From assembly GCA_900539345.1 (NCBI GenBank), contig UQBS01000018.1:1-45857 (forward strand): a stretch of 45,857 bases of DNA. The letters run 5' to 3'. This DNA comes from an uncultured Coriobacteriaceae bacterium (GTDB lineage: Bacteria > Actinomycetota > Coriobacteriia > Coriobacteriales > UMGS124). Shown piece by piece: positions 8,174-17,604 of this stretch. The notes beneath the pieces are model-generated. The model was not told the origin of the DNA, ran no database searches, and was given only the letters and a program-made list of their open reading frames with translations. Made by a program: the position numbers and the translations under genes. How positions within the stretch are numbered: position 1 is the first letter of the stretch; each line of letters begins with the position of its first letter.

Positions 8174-9106
8174 GTGTCCGTGGATCTGGTTGTCGAACTC
8201 TTAAAATCTGCGTTCCTCGGCCTCGTCGAGGGCATCACCGAGTGGTTGCCGGTGTCTTCGACGGGCCACATGATTCTCGTCGACGAGTTCATCAAGCTCA
8301 ATGTCACCGAGCAGTTCTGGAACATGTTCCTCGTTGTCATTCAGCTGGGTGCCATTCTGGCCGTCATCGTGATGTACTTCCACGACCTCAACCCGTTCTC
8401 GCCGAGCAAGGGAGCGCAGGGGCGCGCCGCCACGTGGGGCCTGTGGGGCAAGGTCATCTTGGGATGTGTTCCCGCCGCCCTCATCGGTCTTCCGCTCAAC
8501 GACTTCATGGAGGAGCACCTCTACAACTCCTATGTGGTCGCTGCAATGCTCATCCTGTACGGCGTCGCCTTCATTCTCATTGAGAACTGGCGCGCCAAGA
8601 AGCGCTCCGAGGCTGCAGGCCTTGCAACGACCTCGGACGGCGCCCACTTCGCCGCTCCTGCTGCCCCGCAGGCAGACGCCGACTTCGGCCGCATCACCGA
8701 CGTCGACGACCTGTCGTGGAAGACGGCGCTGGGCATCGGCTGCTTCCAGGTGCTTTCGCTTGTCCCCGGCACCTCGCGCTCCGGCTCCACCATCATCGGC
8801 GGCCTGCTTCTCGGCACGTCGCGTTCGGTGGCCACGCGCTTCACGTTCTTCCTGGCAATCCCCGTCATGTTCGGAGCGAGCCTGCTCAAGATCGTGAAGT
8901 TCGTGCTTGCCGGCAACACCATGGTCGCCGACGAGTGGGCCATCATGGGCGTGGGCCTCGTCGTCGCCTTCGCCGTGTCCCTGGCGGCCATCAACTGGCT
9001 CACGGGCTTTGTGCGCAAGCACGATTTCAAGCCCTTCGGCTGGTACCGCATCTGCCTGGGCGTTGTGGTCCTTGCATACTTTGGCGTAAAGTCGTTCGTG
9101 CTCTAA
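8174..9106 (+). CDS. uppP: Undecaprenyl-diphosphatase (BacA type)
   Basis: An integral membrane enzyme that removes a phosphate from undecaprenyl diphosphate, recycling the lipid carrier for cell-wall synthesis. Conserved EGITEWLPVSSTGH (about residues 20-33) and PGTSRSGSTI are both intact. At 310 residues it is longer than the usual 270 or so, because a hydrophilic insert (about 142-178, rich in Ala, Asp and Ser) sits before the second catalytic motif. The start is either GTG 8174 or GTG 8180; the GGGG before 8180 is slightly better spaced as a ribosome site. A strong terminator follows. Confidence 0.94.
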   Translation: MSVDLVVELLKSAFLGLVEGITEWLPVSSTGHMILVDEFIKLNVTEQFWNMFLVVIQLGAILAVIVMYFHDLNPFSPSKGAQGRAATWGLWGKVILGCVPAALIGLPLNDFMEEHLYNSYVVAAMLILYGVAFILIENWRAKKRSEAAGLATTSDGAHFAAPAAPQADADFGRITDVDDLSWKTALGIGCFQVLSLVPGTSRSGSTIIGGLLLGTSRSVATRFTFFLAIPVMFGASLLKIVKFVLAGNTMVADEWAIMGVGLVVAFAVSLAAINWLTGFVRKHDFKPFGWYRICLGVVVLAYFGVKSFVL

Positions 9107-9133
9107 GCGGCGCTTCCCTATATCGACTGGATG

Positions 9134-9172
9134 AAAAAGCCTCTCGGCGGGTTTCCGTCGAGAGGCTTTTTT
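9134..9172. terminator. Bidirectional rho-independent terminator between uppP and the SNF2 gene
   Basis: AAAAAGCCTCTCG and CGAGAGGCTTTTTT form a perfect stem with A and T tracts on the two sides. It can therefore stop transcription from both convergent genes, uppP (ends 9106) and the SNF2 helicase (ends 9221). Confidence 0.92.
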
Positions 9173-9220
9173 GGTGCGCAAGAAGATGGGATGGAAGGCG
9201 CCCGGCTCGGCGCCTTCCAC

Positions 9221-12200
9221 TTAGTCGAGCAGTGCCAGGATGTCTTCCTTGGATAGCGACGTCGACGCCGTTGCCTGTCCGCCCAGGATGGATTCCGCCA
9301 GCTCGCGCTTGGATTCCTGCAGGGCCACGATCTTTTCCTCGATGGTGCCCTGTGCGATGAGGCGCATGACCGAGACGCTGCGCTTCTGGCCGATGCGGTG
9401 CGCACGGTCGGTTGCCTGGTTCTGCGCGGCCAGGTTCCACCACGGGTCGTAGTGGATGACGACGTCTGCCGCCGTGAGGTTGAGGCCCACACCGCCTGCC
9501 TTGAGCGAGATGAGGAACACCGGCACGTCGTCGGTCTGGAACGAGTTGACCAGGCGTGCGCGCTGCTCCTTGGGCGTCGAGCCCACGAGCGTGTGGTAGG
9601 CCAGGCCGTCTTCCTCAAGGCGCTTGCCGATGACGGAGAGCATGCTGGTGAACTGCGAGAAGAGCAGCACCTTGTGCCCACCCTCGACGGCGGTGCGGAT
9701 GAGGTCGAGCGCTGCCTCGAGCTTGCCCGAGACGCCCTCGTAGTTGTCGTAGAGGATGGCCGGGTCGCAGCAGATCTGGCGCAGCTTGGTGAGCTCGGCC
9801 AGGATGGCGAAGCGCTGCGTGGCGAATTCCTGCGGCATCTGATGGCGCAGGGTCTTCACGAGGTTGGAGGCCACGGCGTCGTAGAGCTTGCGCTGCTCGT
9901 CGTCCATGCCCGTGTACACGACGGACTCGTTCTTCTCGGGAAGGTCCTTGAGCACGTCGCCCTTGAGGCGTCGCAGGATGAAGGGGCCGACCATGCACTG
10001 CAGACGATGGGCTGCGTCTTCGTCGGCGAGGCTGATGGGTTCCTCGAAGCGCTCGTGGAAGTCCTCCACCGAACCCAGAAGGCCGGGCATCAGGTAGTCG
10101 AAGATGCTCCACAGCTCGGTGAGCCTGTTCTCGATGGGGGTGCCGGTGAGGGCGAAGCGCACCTGGGCGTCGACGAGCTTGGTGCAGCGCGCCGCTTGCG
10201 TGGAGGCGTTCTTGATGTACTGCGCCTCGTCGAGCACCTGGCAGGAGAACTTCTGGGTCGCATAGGCGTCGATGTCGCGCTTGAGCAGCTCGTAAGACGT
10301 CACGAGCACGTCGTAGCCGCGCGAGCACGCGATGATCTGGCGACGCTGATTCTGCGGGCCCACCACGGCGCAGCAGTGCAGGTTGGGGGCGAAGCGCGAA
10401 AGCTCGCTCATCCAGTTGTACACAAGCGAGGCGGGGCACACCACGAGGTTGGGCAGCTCAAAGCCGGCCTCGTGACGCGAGAGCAAGAATGCGATCATCT
10501 GAAGCGTCTTGCCCAGGCCCATGTCGTCGGCCAGGATTGCGCCGAAGCCAAGGTTCGCCAGCGTGGAGAGCCACTTGAAACCCTCGCGCTGATAGGGGCG
10601 CAGTACCCCGCGCAGGCTCTCGGGCTCGACGAAGTCGGCGTCGGCAATCGAGTCGAACTGGCGGATGATGGAGCGGAAGCCCTCGTCGCGATCGAAGCGC
10701 ACACCGTCGGAGCGCTTGAGGATGGAGTCGACGAACAGCGCGCGGTTGAGCGGGATGCCCGTGGTGCCCTGGGCGAGCTCCTCGGCGCCGATGCCCAGGC
10801 CGCCTGCCAGCTCGACAAGGGCCTGAAGACCGCCTCCAAGCTGCACGATGTCGCCGTCGGCCAGGCGCACGTAACGCTCGCGGCGCTGGTAGGCGTTGAG
10901 GTAGTCCTGCAGCTCGCGGGGGGTGAGGTCGGTGGAGTCGACCGAGATGTCGAGCAGGCCCGAGCGCAGCGAGGCCTTCACGCGCACGTTGGGCACGCGA
11001 CGCACGTGAATTGATTTGAGCTCGCTGCTCACAAGGACGTTGCCCAGCTCGTTGAGCTCCGGCAAACCCTCGCTCAGCAGGCGCTGCAGGGCCTCGGTGT
11101 CCGTCTCGGGGAAGCGCAGCTGGCCTTCTTCCATGGGGAAGTAGGAAAGAACAGCCTGTCGGGCTGCCCCCTCGCGCGCCATGTCGCGCAGGGGCTGCTT
11201 GGGTGCGGGGGCGGCGAAGAGGTTGAGCTCGTCGTGCGCGTAGGACACGGTGGCCTCGCAGCACACCTGGCCGGCGCGAATCGACATCTTGAAGCCGATC
11301 TCGGCAGGCGGGGGCGTGAGGTCGTCGACGCTCTCGTCCGTCTCAAAGCTCGCGTAGGCGCGGATGGCGGGCAGCACGGCGGCGCAGAAGCCCGGCATGT
11401 CCTTCACGCGGATGTGGTAGGGCGACTCACAGGGCAGCAGCGACTTGCACAGGCCGCCCATCTGGGAGCGGAAGTCGTCGCTGCACTTCCAGGCGCGACC
11501 GTCGATGAGCAGGTACATGCGTTTGTCGTCCATGACGCAGTTGGCGCCCGAGGGCATGACGAGGTCGAAGCCGCCGCGTGCGCCCTTTTCAAGCGACACG
11601 GGCAGCTCGGGGTCGCCTTCGAGCACGTCGAGCTGAACGGGCTTGTTCGGCTCGCCGTTGGTGGGCTCGTAGAAGACTTTCGCGCCCATGTAGGCGTCGA
11701 GCAGGTCGGCCACGTCGGCGTCGGCCAGGCCCACGGTGCGCGACACGGCGTCGTAACCGCTGGCCCAGTAGCCCGCCTGACGCATGCGAGAGGCCTGCTG
11801 GGTGTGCAGCACGCGGGCGAACACGGCCATGGCGTCGTTGGCGCGGCGCGTGAAGGCGTCATGGCTGTGCACGAACTCGAGCTCCTTGCCGTAGGCGTAG
11901 AGCGACTCGCGCTCCCAGGCGCTCACTGCCTCGTCAAGCCTGCGCACGGCATAGGACACCTTGCCCGCGCGAACCTTGAGGGTCGCCTCCCAGGCGCTCG
12001 TCTTGGCGGCGTCGCTGGCGGCGCTGCGGCAGGTCTTGGGGATGATGGTGACCTCGACGTCGGCGATCTCCTTCGACGCCCCGTGGTGCGCGAGGGCCGA
12101 GCCGGCCATGTCGGGCAGCGTCGAGCCCACGTTGGAGTAGGCGAAGATGATGTTGCTGATCTGTGGGGAGGTCTGGCTCTCGCGCACTTGGGTGCCTGCG

Positions 12201-12658
12201 CCCAGGGCGGCGAGCCTGCCGGGCTGGTTGGAGCGCATCTGGTCGAGGACCTTGTCGGTCTGCGCCGCAAGCGAGCTCGTTTTGCCGGCCGCAGCGCTCG
12301 CCGCGGCGGGCTTGGGGGCCGCGGCAGGGGCGGCAGCCTGCACTTTGGGTGCCGCCGGCGTGGCGGGCTTCATGTCCTGGTAGCACAGCAAGAGGCACAC
12401 GCCGTGCTTGCACAGCTCGTCGGTCGCGCCGCCGCATGTGCAGGTGTGAGACACTATCTCGTTTCGCGCCAGGTCGATCTGCGCGCTTGCATGATACGTC
12501 TGTGCGCCGTCGGCGACGTCTCCTTCAACTGTGAGACGGCTGGCGTCAGCGGACTTCGACGGGGAGACGTTGTTTGCCCCGCCGCGTGCGACGAGCCTCT
12601 CTCCGCGCGTGAACGTCTGACGGCCGCATGCATCCATAACCATTGAATCCCAGCTCAA
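9221..12658 (-). CDS. SWIM zinc-finger SNF2-family DEAD/DEAH helicase
   Basis: The product has 1145 residues. A SWIM zinc finger (C-x-C...C-x-H in VSHTCTCGG...ELCKHGVC, about 70-90) is followed by an Ala/Pro linker and a long SNF2-associated middle region. The ATPase core carries Walker A DDMGLGKT (near 713), DEAQ (near 808) and LTGTPIENRLTELWSIFDY. The C-terminal half has LISLKAGGVGLNLT and QATDRAHRIGQ (near 1086). Bacterial SWI2/SNF2 proteins of this layout are ATP-driven DNA or RNA-polymerase translocases; the exact role is unknown. The start is a TTG with a near-perfect AAAGGAGG; the next ATG (12643) would sit too far from it. It is divergent from pcrA. Confidence 0.92.
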   Translation of the reverse strand: MSWDSMVMDACGRQTFTRGERLVARGGANNVSPSKSADASRLTVEGDVADGAQTYHASAQIDLARNEIVSHTCTCGGATDELCKHGVCLLLCYQDMKPATPAAPKVQAAAPAAAPKPAAASAAAGKTSSLAAQTDKVLDQMRSNQPGRLAALGAGTQVRESQTSPQISNIIFAYSNVGSTLPDMAGSALAHHGASKEIADVEVTIIPKTCRSAASDAAKTSAWEATLKVRAGKVSYAVRRLDEAVSAWERESLYAYGKELEFVHSHDAFTRRANDAMAVFARVLHTQQASRMRQAGYWASGYDAVSRTVGLADADVADLLDAYMGAKVFYEPTNGEPNKPVQLDVLEGDPELPVSLEKGARGGFDLVMPSGANCVMDDKRMYLLIDGRAWKCSDDFRSQMGGLCKSLLPCESPYHIRVKDMPGFCAAVLPAIRAYASFETDESVDDLTPPPAEIGFKMSIRAGQVCCEATVSYAHDELNLFAAPAPKQPLRDMAREGAARQAVLSYFPMEEGQLRFPETDTEALQRLLSEGLPELNELGNVLVSSELKSIHVRRVPNVRVKASLRSGLLDISVDSTDLTPRELQDYLNAYQRRERYVRLADGDIVQLGGGLQALVELAGGLGIGAEELAQGTTGIPLNRALFVDSILKRSDGVRFDRDEGFRSIIRQFDSIADADFVEPESLRGVLRPYQREGFKWLSTLANLGFGAILADDMGLGKTLQMIAFLLSRHEAGFELPNLVVCPASLVYNWMSELSRFAPNLHCCAVVGPQNQRRQIIACSRGYDVLVTSYELLKRDIDAYATQKFSCQVLDEAQYIKNASTQAARCTKLVDAQVRFALTGTPIENRLTELWSIFDYLMPGLLGSVEDFHERFEEPISLADEDAAHRLQCMVGPFILRRLKGDVLKDLPEKNESVVYTGMDDEQRKLYDAVASNLVKTLRHQMPQEFATQRFAILAELTKLRQICCDPAILYDNYEGVSGKLEAALDLIRTAVEGGHKVLLFSQFTSMLSVIGKRLEEDGLAYHTLVGSTPKEQRARLVNSFQTDDVPVFLISLKAGGVGLNLTAADVVIHYDPWWNLAAQNQATDRAHRIGQKRSVSVMRLIAQGTIEEKIVALQESKRELAESILGGQATASTSLSKEDILALLD

Positions 12659-12662
12659 TGAT

Positions 12663-12670
12663 CCTCCTTT
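12663..12670 (-). promoter_or_regulatory. Strong Shine-Dalgarno deciding a TTG start
   Basis: The minus strand reads AAAGGAGG, then ATCA, then TTG. Complementarity to the 16S 3' end is nearly complete, with 4 nt to the TTG at 12658 but 19 nt to the first ATG, so TTG is the better start. Confidence 0.7.
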
Positions 12671-12800
12671 GGGGTCGTTCGTGCCAGTCGGTCAATTCTA
12701 GCGCTCTTTTCAGCCATTTGCACTCAGGGATGCAATGCACGTCAAACGTGTATGGGTCGTGAGCGCATGGGGCGCTCGGCTGAAAGGCTGTCCGGGGCGA

Positions 12801-12809
12801 TGGTAGACT
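12801..12809 (+). promoter_or_regulatory. Candidate extended -10 for pcrA
   Basis: TGG precedes TAGACT (12804-12809), about 58 nt before the pcrA ATG. No good -35 hexamer is visible, so this rests on the extended -10 form alone. The 209-bp region between the divergent SNF2 and pcrA starts shows nothing else that I can support. Confidence 0.35.
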
Positions 12810-12867
12810 GACCCTCCAAAACGACGTTCGCCCCACATTGCCGTCTGCGACGCAGGAAGGCTGTTTC

Positions 12868-15273
12868 ATGACGATAGATATCGACTCGCTCAACCCCGCG
12901 CAAAAAAGCGCCGTGCTCAAGGTAGAGGGCCCGCTGCTCGTGCTGGCAGGTGCCGGCTCGGGCAAGACGCGCGTGCTGACGTACCGCATCGCCCACATGC
13001 TGGAGGATCTGGGCATCATGCCTTGGCAGATCCTTGCCATTACCTTTACCAACAAGGCCGCCCGTGAGATGAAGGAGCGCCTGGAGCGCCTCCTTGAGGG
13101 CAGGAGCATGCGCGGCATGTGGGTGTGCACGTTCCATGCCATGTGTGTGCGCATGCTGCGCATCGACTGCGCCCGCCTGGGCTACGGCGACTCGTTTGCC
13201 ATTTACGACGACGACGATTCCAAGCGTCTCGTCAAGTCCATCATGGCCGACCTGCGCATCGACGAGAAGCGCTTTCCTTTGAATGCCGTGCGCTCCCAGA
13301 TCTCCTCGGCGAAAAACGAGCTTCTCGACCCGGCGGACTTCGCCGCCCGCGCCAACACCCCGCCTGAGAAGGTCGCCGCGAGCGTGTACGAGGAGCTTCA
13401 GCGCCGCCTGGCCCGCGCCAACGCCATGGACTTCGACGACCTGCTCGTCAACGCCTACCGCCTCCTGCGCGACAACCCCGACATTCTCGAGCAGTACCAG
13501 GAGCGCTTCCGCTACATCAGCGTCGACGAGTATCAGGACACGAACCGCGCCCAGTATCAGATTACGAGCCTTTTGGCCGGCAAGTACCAGAACCTCATGG
13601 TGGTGGGCGACGACGACCAGTCAATTTACTCGTGGCGCGGCGCCGACATCCGCAACATCCTCGACTTTGAGAAGGACTACCCCGGCGCTGCGGTGGTGAA
13701 GCTCGAGCAGAACTACCGCTCGACCGGCCACATCCTCGACGCAGCCAACGCCGTTGTGGCCCACAACACCGAGCGCAAGGAGAAGCGCCTGTTCACGGCC
13801 GCAGGCGACGGCGAGAAGGTGAAGGTCTGCCTCAATCGCGATGAGATCGCCGAGTCAAACTACATTTCCGGCCAAATCAAGGGATTGCACGACAAAGGCG
13901 TCTCCTACAGCGACATCGCCCTTTTCTATCGCACGAACGCCCAGTCGCGCGTTTTGGAAGACGGCCTGGTGAAGGCCGGCATCCCGTACACCATCGTGGG
14001 TGGCACGCGCTTCTTCGACCGCATGGAGATTCGCGACCTCACGGCTTACCTCAAGCTTGCTGTGAATCCCTCCGACGACGTGTCGGCCCGCCGTGTCATC
14101 AACAAACCTGCCCGCGGCATCGGTGCCACCTCCCAGGACCGCATCGCCCAGATTGCCCGAGAGCGCGGCTGCACCTTTGTGCAGGCCTGCGGCGAGTTTG
14201 CGCTGGGCGACTACGGCGCCACGTCCCGCATCCGCAACTCCATCCTGCACTTTTTGCAGATCATCGAGGAGTCGCAGACCTTCCAGGGTGACGTCGACCA
14301 AATCGTTGAGGCCATTGCGGCCAAGTCCGGCCTGGTAGACGCCCTGCGTGCCGAGAACACCGACGAGGCGCGCGACCGTATGGAGAACATCCAGGAGTTC
14401 GTGGGCGTCGCCAAGGAGTACGTCGACACGCACCAGGACACCCAGGAGGAGCTCCTGAGCAATGCCGAGGCGCTAGCCGAGGCTGCGGGTGACTCCGCTG
14501 CGGCCGCCCAGTCTTCCGATACGCTGTGGGAGGCCGCCGAGGAGGAGGGTCCTGTCGCCGGCGAGTTGAGCCTGCCGGGCTTCATGGAATGGCTTGCCCT
14601 GCGCACCGACCTCGACGCGGTGGGCGAGGGCGAGGCCTGCGTCACGCTTATGACCGTCCATGCCGCCAAGGGCCTGGAGTTCGACAACGTGTTCGTCGCC
14701 GGCATGGAGGAGGGCGTCTTCCCCCATGTGAACGACTTCAGCGCCGACGAGTCCAAGCTCGAGGAGGAGCGCCGGCTTGCCTACGTCGCCATCACGCGCG
14801 CCCGCAAGTGCCTGTGGCTCTGCTACGCGCAGATGCGCCGCCTCTACGGCAACCAGCAGCACAACCGCCGCTCTCGCTTCATCGACGAGATTCCGGCAGA
14901 GCACACGGTGAGCGTCGGTGTGGGCAGCGAGAGCTTCGAGGGCTTCGGCTACGACAGGCGAGGGTCGCGCCACGGCATTCTCGGCGCAGGCCACAGCACC
15001 GAGGTGTACGGCGGCAGCGTCTTCGGCAACCGTACCCGTTCCTCGGGCGGCGGCGTTTCGGCCTCCGAGCTGCCGGCTCCCCACGTGGCCACGCCCAGCT
15101 ATTCCAACGCGGCGGCAAACGCCGTGTGGAACGTGGGCGACCGCGTGAACCACAAGAAGTTCGGCCCAGGCACGGTCATTGCCTCCAAGGGCGACCAGAT
15201 AACGGTGCAGTTGGACAGCGGTGCCACCAAGACGCTGCTCAAGGGCTATGCGCCCATCGTGAAGATCGGCTAG
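12868..15273 (+). CDS. pcrA: ATP-dependent DNA helicase PcrA/UvrD
   Basis: The product has 801 residues. The ATG at 12868 follows AGGAAGG; an upstream in-frame extension to 12838 lacks such a site. Superfamily 1A motifs are all visible: LNPAQKSAVL, Walker A GAGSGKT (about 33-39), DEYQDTN (about 220), GDDDQSIYSWRGA, QNYRST and TVHAAKGLEFDNVF. The C-terminus ends in the Tudor-like tail of PcrA (VGDRVNHKKFGPGTVI...), known to touch RNA polymerase in Bacillus. It unwinds DNA 3'-5' in nucleotide excision repair and displaces blocked proteins. The hydrolase gene follows after 10 nt. Confidence 0.96.
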   Translation: MTIDIDSLNPAQKSAVLKVEGPLLVLAGAGSGKTRVLTYRIAHMLEDLGIMPWQILAITFTNKAAREMKERLERLLEGRSMRGMWVCTFHAMCVRMLRIDCARLGYGDSFAIYDDDDSKRLVKSIMADLRIDEKRFPLNAVRSQISSAKNELLDPADFAARANTPPEKVAASVYEELQRRLARANAMDFDDLLVNAYRLLRDNPDILEQYQERFRYISVDEYQDTNRAQYQITSLLAGKYQNLMVVGDDDQSIYSWRGADIRNILDFEKDYPGAAVVKLEQNYRSTGHILDAANAVVAHNTERKEKRLFTAAGDGEKVKVCLNRDEIAESNYISGQIKGLHDKGVSYSDIALFYRTNAQSRVLEDGLVKAGIPYTIVGGTRFFDRMEIRDLTAYLKLAVNPSDDVSARRVINKPARGIGATSQDRIAQIARERGCTFVQACGEFALGDYGATSRIRNSILHFLQIIEESQTFQGDVDQIVEAIAAKSGLVDALRAENTDEARDRMENIQEFVGVAKEYVDTHQDTQEELLSNAEALAEAAGDSAAAAQSSDTLWEAAEEEGPVAGELSLPGFMEWLALRTDLDAVGEGEACVTLMTVHAAKGLEFDNVFVAGMEEGVFPHVNDFSADESKLEEERRLAYVAITRARKCLWLCYAQMRRLYGNQQHNRRSRFIDEIPAEHTVSVGVGSESFEGFGYDRRGSRHGILGAGHSTEVYGGSVFGNRTRSSGGGVSASELPAPHVATPSYSNAAANAVWNVGDRVNHKKFGPGTVIASKGDQITVQLDSGATKTLLKGYAPIVKIG

Positions 15274-15283
15274 CGAAAGGGGC

Positions 15284-16600
15284 GTGTGCAAGGTGGATCA
15301 AGTGGAAGAGAAGGACGAGAGGCCTGTGGCAGGCCAGGCTGTGTCGCATGCAGCCGTGGACTGGCTGGGTGTTGAGGCCGGCGGCGGCGACGAGGGCCCC
15401 AAGCGCTCAGAGGAGGTGCGCACGCTGCTCATGCCCCTCGTGTTCTTGGCGGTGGGCATCGCGGCGCTCGTCAAGGGCTGGCTGGTGGCGGGTATCGTGC
15501 TGCTCGTGCTCGGCGTGGGAATGCTCGTCTTTCAACTTGTGCTGGGCGCCCTCTTCGTGAAGTACGTGCTGCGCAAGGGCGCCAACGTGTTCCGCCTTCT
15601 TGCGGTGCTCATGCAGCCCGATGTGGCGCATCGCGGCGCGGGCCCGGCTGCGAACGCCGGCGCGACTGCCAATGACCATGAGGCGCAGGTTGACGCTGCC
15701 GTTGGCTTCGGACTCACGCGTGCGGCGGCCGAGGGCGGCTTCTTCTGCGCAGGCATGGATCCCGACCTTGTGCAGGCCCGGCGGGCCAACGTGCTCGAGG
15801 AGCGCGCCGCCACCTACGCATGGCTCCAAGAGGGCCCCGGTTGGGTCGAGGTCCACACCGCCGCTCCTGACGGCGTGGACCTTGTGGGCCACGTTTGGGT
15901 TTGCGATGCCGCATCTACGCGATGGGCCGTGCTGTGCCACGGGTACGCCGGCACGTGGGACTCGATGCTGCAGTACGCCCGCCATTGGGCGCAGGCCGGT
16001 TACAACCTTCTCGTCGTCGAGATGCGCTGCCACGGCGCAAGCGCGGGCAAGCTCATCGGCATGGGTGTGCTCGACGGCCCCGACGTTGTTGCATGGGCGC
16101 GCCGCCTGGAGGCGGGCCTGCCTGGCATGCCTGCGGCCCGCGATGTCGTGCTCATGGGTCACAGCATGGGAGGTCACGCCGTCCTTGTCGCGGCCGGCGA
16201 CGAGGGGCTTCCCTCCTGCGTGCGCGCCGTTGTTGCGGACTGCCCCTTCGACCGCGCATGGGCGTCCTTCGCGCACATGCTCGACTCGGCGGGGCTGCCC
16301 GTGCATCCCACGCTTGAGATTGTGCGCCGCCACCTGCGCCTCATCCCCGGCGGCTACGACATCGTCCCCGACGACGCGGCTCAAAGCGTGGCGCGCGCCA
16401 AGGTGGGGGTGCTGCTTGTGCACGGGACGCTCGACTCATCGGTGGCTCCCGCCTGCACGCGCAGGATCTACGAGGCGGGCGGTCCGGGCAAGCGCGACGT
16501 GCTCCTTGTCGAGGGGGCCGGCCACTGCCAGGCGAGTCTAGTTGCGCCTAATGCGTATTGGTCGCGCGTCCTGGGCTTTGCTGAGGCTTGCGTGCGGTAA
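15284..16600 (+). CDS. Membrane-anchored alpha/beta hydrolase
   Basis: The product has 438 residues from GTG 15284, preceded by AAAGGGG. After an acidic cytosolic N-terminus come two hydrophobic segments (about residues 48-64 and 66-88). The catalytic domain begins with AVLCHGYAGTWDSM, an HGYAG oxyanion motif. The nucleophile elbow is GHSMGG, the acid likely the Asp in HGTLDSSVAP, and the base the His in GAGHCQAS. The fold resembles serine esterases and peptidases such as YqkD or Bem46 types. The substrate is unknown. It is probably co-transcribed with pcrA (10-nt gap). Confidence 0.85.
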   Translation: MCKVDQVEEKDERPVAGQAVSHAAVDWLGVEAGGGDEGPKRSEEVRTLLMPLVFLAVGIAALVKGWLVAGIVLLVLGVGMLVFQLVLGALFVKYVLRKGANVFRLLAVLMQPDVAHRGAGPAANAGATANDHEAQVDAAVGFGLTRAAAEGGFFCAGMDPDLVQARRANVLEERAATYAWLQEGPGWVEVHTAAPDGVDLVGHVWVCDAASTRWAVLCHGYAGTWDSMLQYARHWAQAGYNLLVVEMRCHGASAGKLIGMGVLDGPDVVAWARRLEAGLPGMPAARDVVLMGHSMGGHAVLVAAGDEGLPSCVRAVVADCPFDRAWASFAHMLDSAGLPVHPTLEIVRRHLRLIPGGYDIVPDDAAQSVARAKVGVLLVHGTLDSSVAPACTRRIYEAGGPGKRDVLLVEGAGHCQASLVAPNAYWSRVLGFAEACVR

Positions 16601-16620
16601 ACTTTGCATGTTTGTATGGA

Positions 16621-16638
16621 CTGGCCCCGATGGGCCAG
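16621..16638 (+). other. Short perfect stem-loop before ppaC
   Basis: CTGGCCC (16621-16627) and GGGCCAG (16632-16638) pair across CGAT. It lies after the hydrolase stop and about 28 nt before the ppaC start. Only a weak CTTTT follows, so it is either a poor terminator or a leader hairpin. Confidence 0.45.
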
Positions 16639-16666
16639 CATGAACCTTTTGAAGAGGAGAGAACCC

Positions 16667-17599
16667 ATGAGCAAGATTCTGGTCTTCGGCCACAAGAACC
16701 CTGACAACGACGCCATCATGTCCGCCGTCGTGTATTCCCAGCTCGCCAGTGTTCTCGACCCGGCCAACGAGTACGTTGCCTGCCGCCTGGGCGAGCTTCC
16801 CGGCGAGAGCGCTGCCCTGCTTGAGAAGCACGGCGTCGCCGCTCCTCAGTTCCTCGAGAAGATCGAGCCTGCCGACGAGAAGGTCAAGGTTGTCCTGACC
16901 GACCACAACGAGCTCGGCCAGACCGTCGAGGGCATCGAGAACGCCGAGGTCGTGGGCGTTATCGACCACCACCGCATCGCCGACCTCACCACCGCCCAGC
17001 CTACGCTCTTCATCAACGTCCCCTGGGGCTCCACGTGCTGCATCATCGCCAAGCTCTTCGAGGTCACGGGCACGCCCATGAGCGACGCCCAGGCCGCCAT
17101 GCTGCTTGCTGCCATGATGACCGACACCGTCATGCTCAAGTCTCCCACCACCACCGACGCCGACCGCGCCATCGCCGCTAAGCTCGGTGCCCAGATCGGC
17201 GTTGACCCCGTCGCCTACGGCGCGCAGGTGTTCAAGAGCCGTGGCGCCGACGGCTTCACGCCCGCTCAGATGGTCGCCCGCGACATCAAGAAGTTTGAGA
17301 TCGGCGGCAAGGCCGTCTTCATCGGCCAGTACGAGACCGTGAACAAGGAGCCCGTCCTTGCCCAGGCCGACGAGCTGCGCGCCGCGATGGAGGAGTACCG
17401 CACTGCCAACGGCGGCGACACCCTCGTGCTGTGCGTGACCGACATCATCGAGGAAGGCTCCCAGGTCTTCGTCGTGGGCGAGCCCGAGGTTGTCGAGCGC
17501 GGCCTCAACATCACCGTCGTGCCCGAGGGCGTCTGGATGCCCGGCGTGCTTTCCCGCAAGAAGCAGGTTGCTGCCCCGCTCATCGAGGCTGCGAACTAG
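16667..17599 (+). CDS. ppaC: Manganese-dependent inorganic pyrophosphatase (family II)
   Basis: It hydrolyses pyrophosphate to phosphate in the cytosol, pulling biosynthetic reactions forward. The product has 310 residues, the short form without CBS or DRTGG regulatory domains. DHH-family metal motifs are visible: FGHKNPDNDAI at the N-terminus (His and Asp ligands), LTDHNE and VIDHHRI. The C-terminal DHHA2-type domain ends near SRKKQV. The ATG at 16667 has AGGAGAG upstream; upstream in-frame codons overlap the previous stop region and lack a ribosome site. Confidence 0.96.
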   Translation: MSKILVFGHKNPDNDAIMSAVVYSQLASVLDPANEYVACRLGELPGESAALLEKHGVAAPQFLEKIEPADEKVKVVLTDHNELGQTVEGIENAEVVGVIDHHRIADLTTAQPTLFINVPWGSTCCIIAKLFEVTGTPMSDAQAAMLLAAMMTDTVMLKSPTTTDADRAIAAKLGAQIGVDPVAYGAQVFKSRGADGFTPAQMVARDIKKFEIGGKAVFIGQYETVNKEPVLAQADELRAAMEEYRTANGGDTLVLCVTDIIEEGSQVFVVGEPEVVERGLNITVVPEGVWMPGVLSRKKQVAAPLIEAAN

Positions 17600-17604
17600 T
17601 ACGC

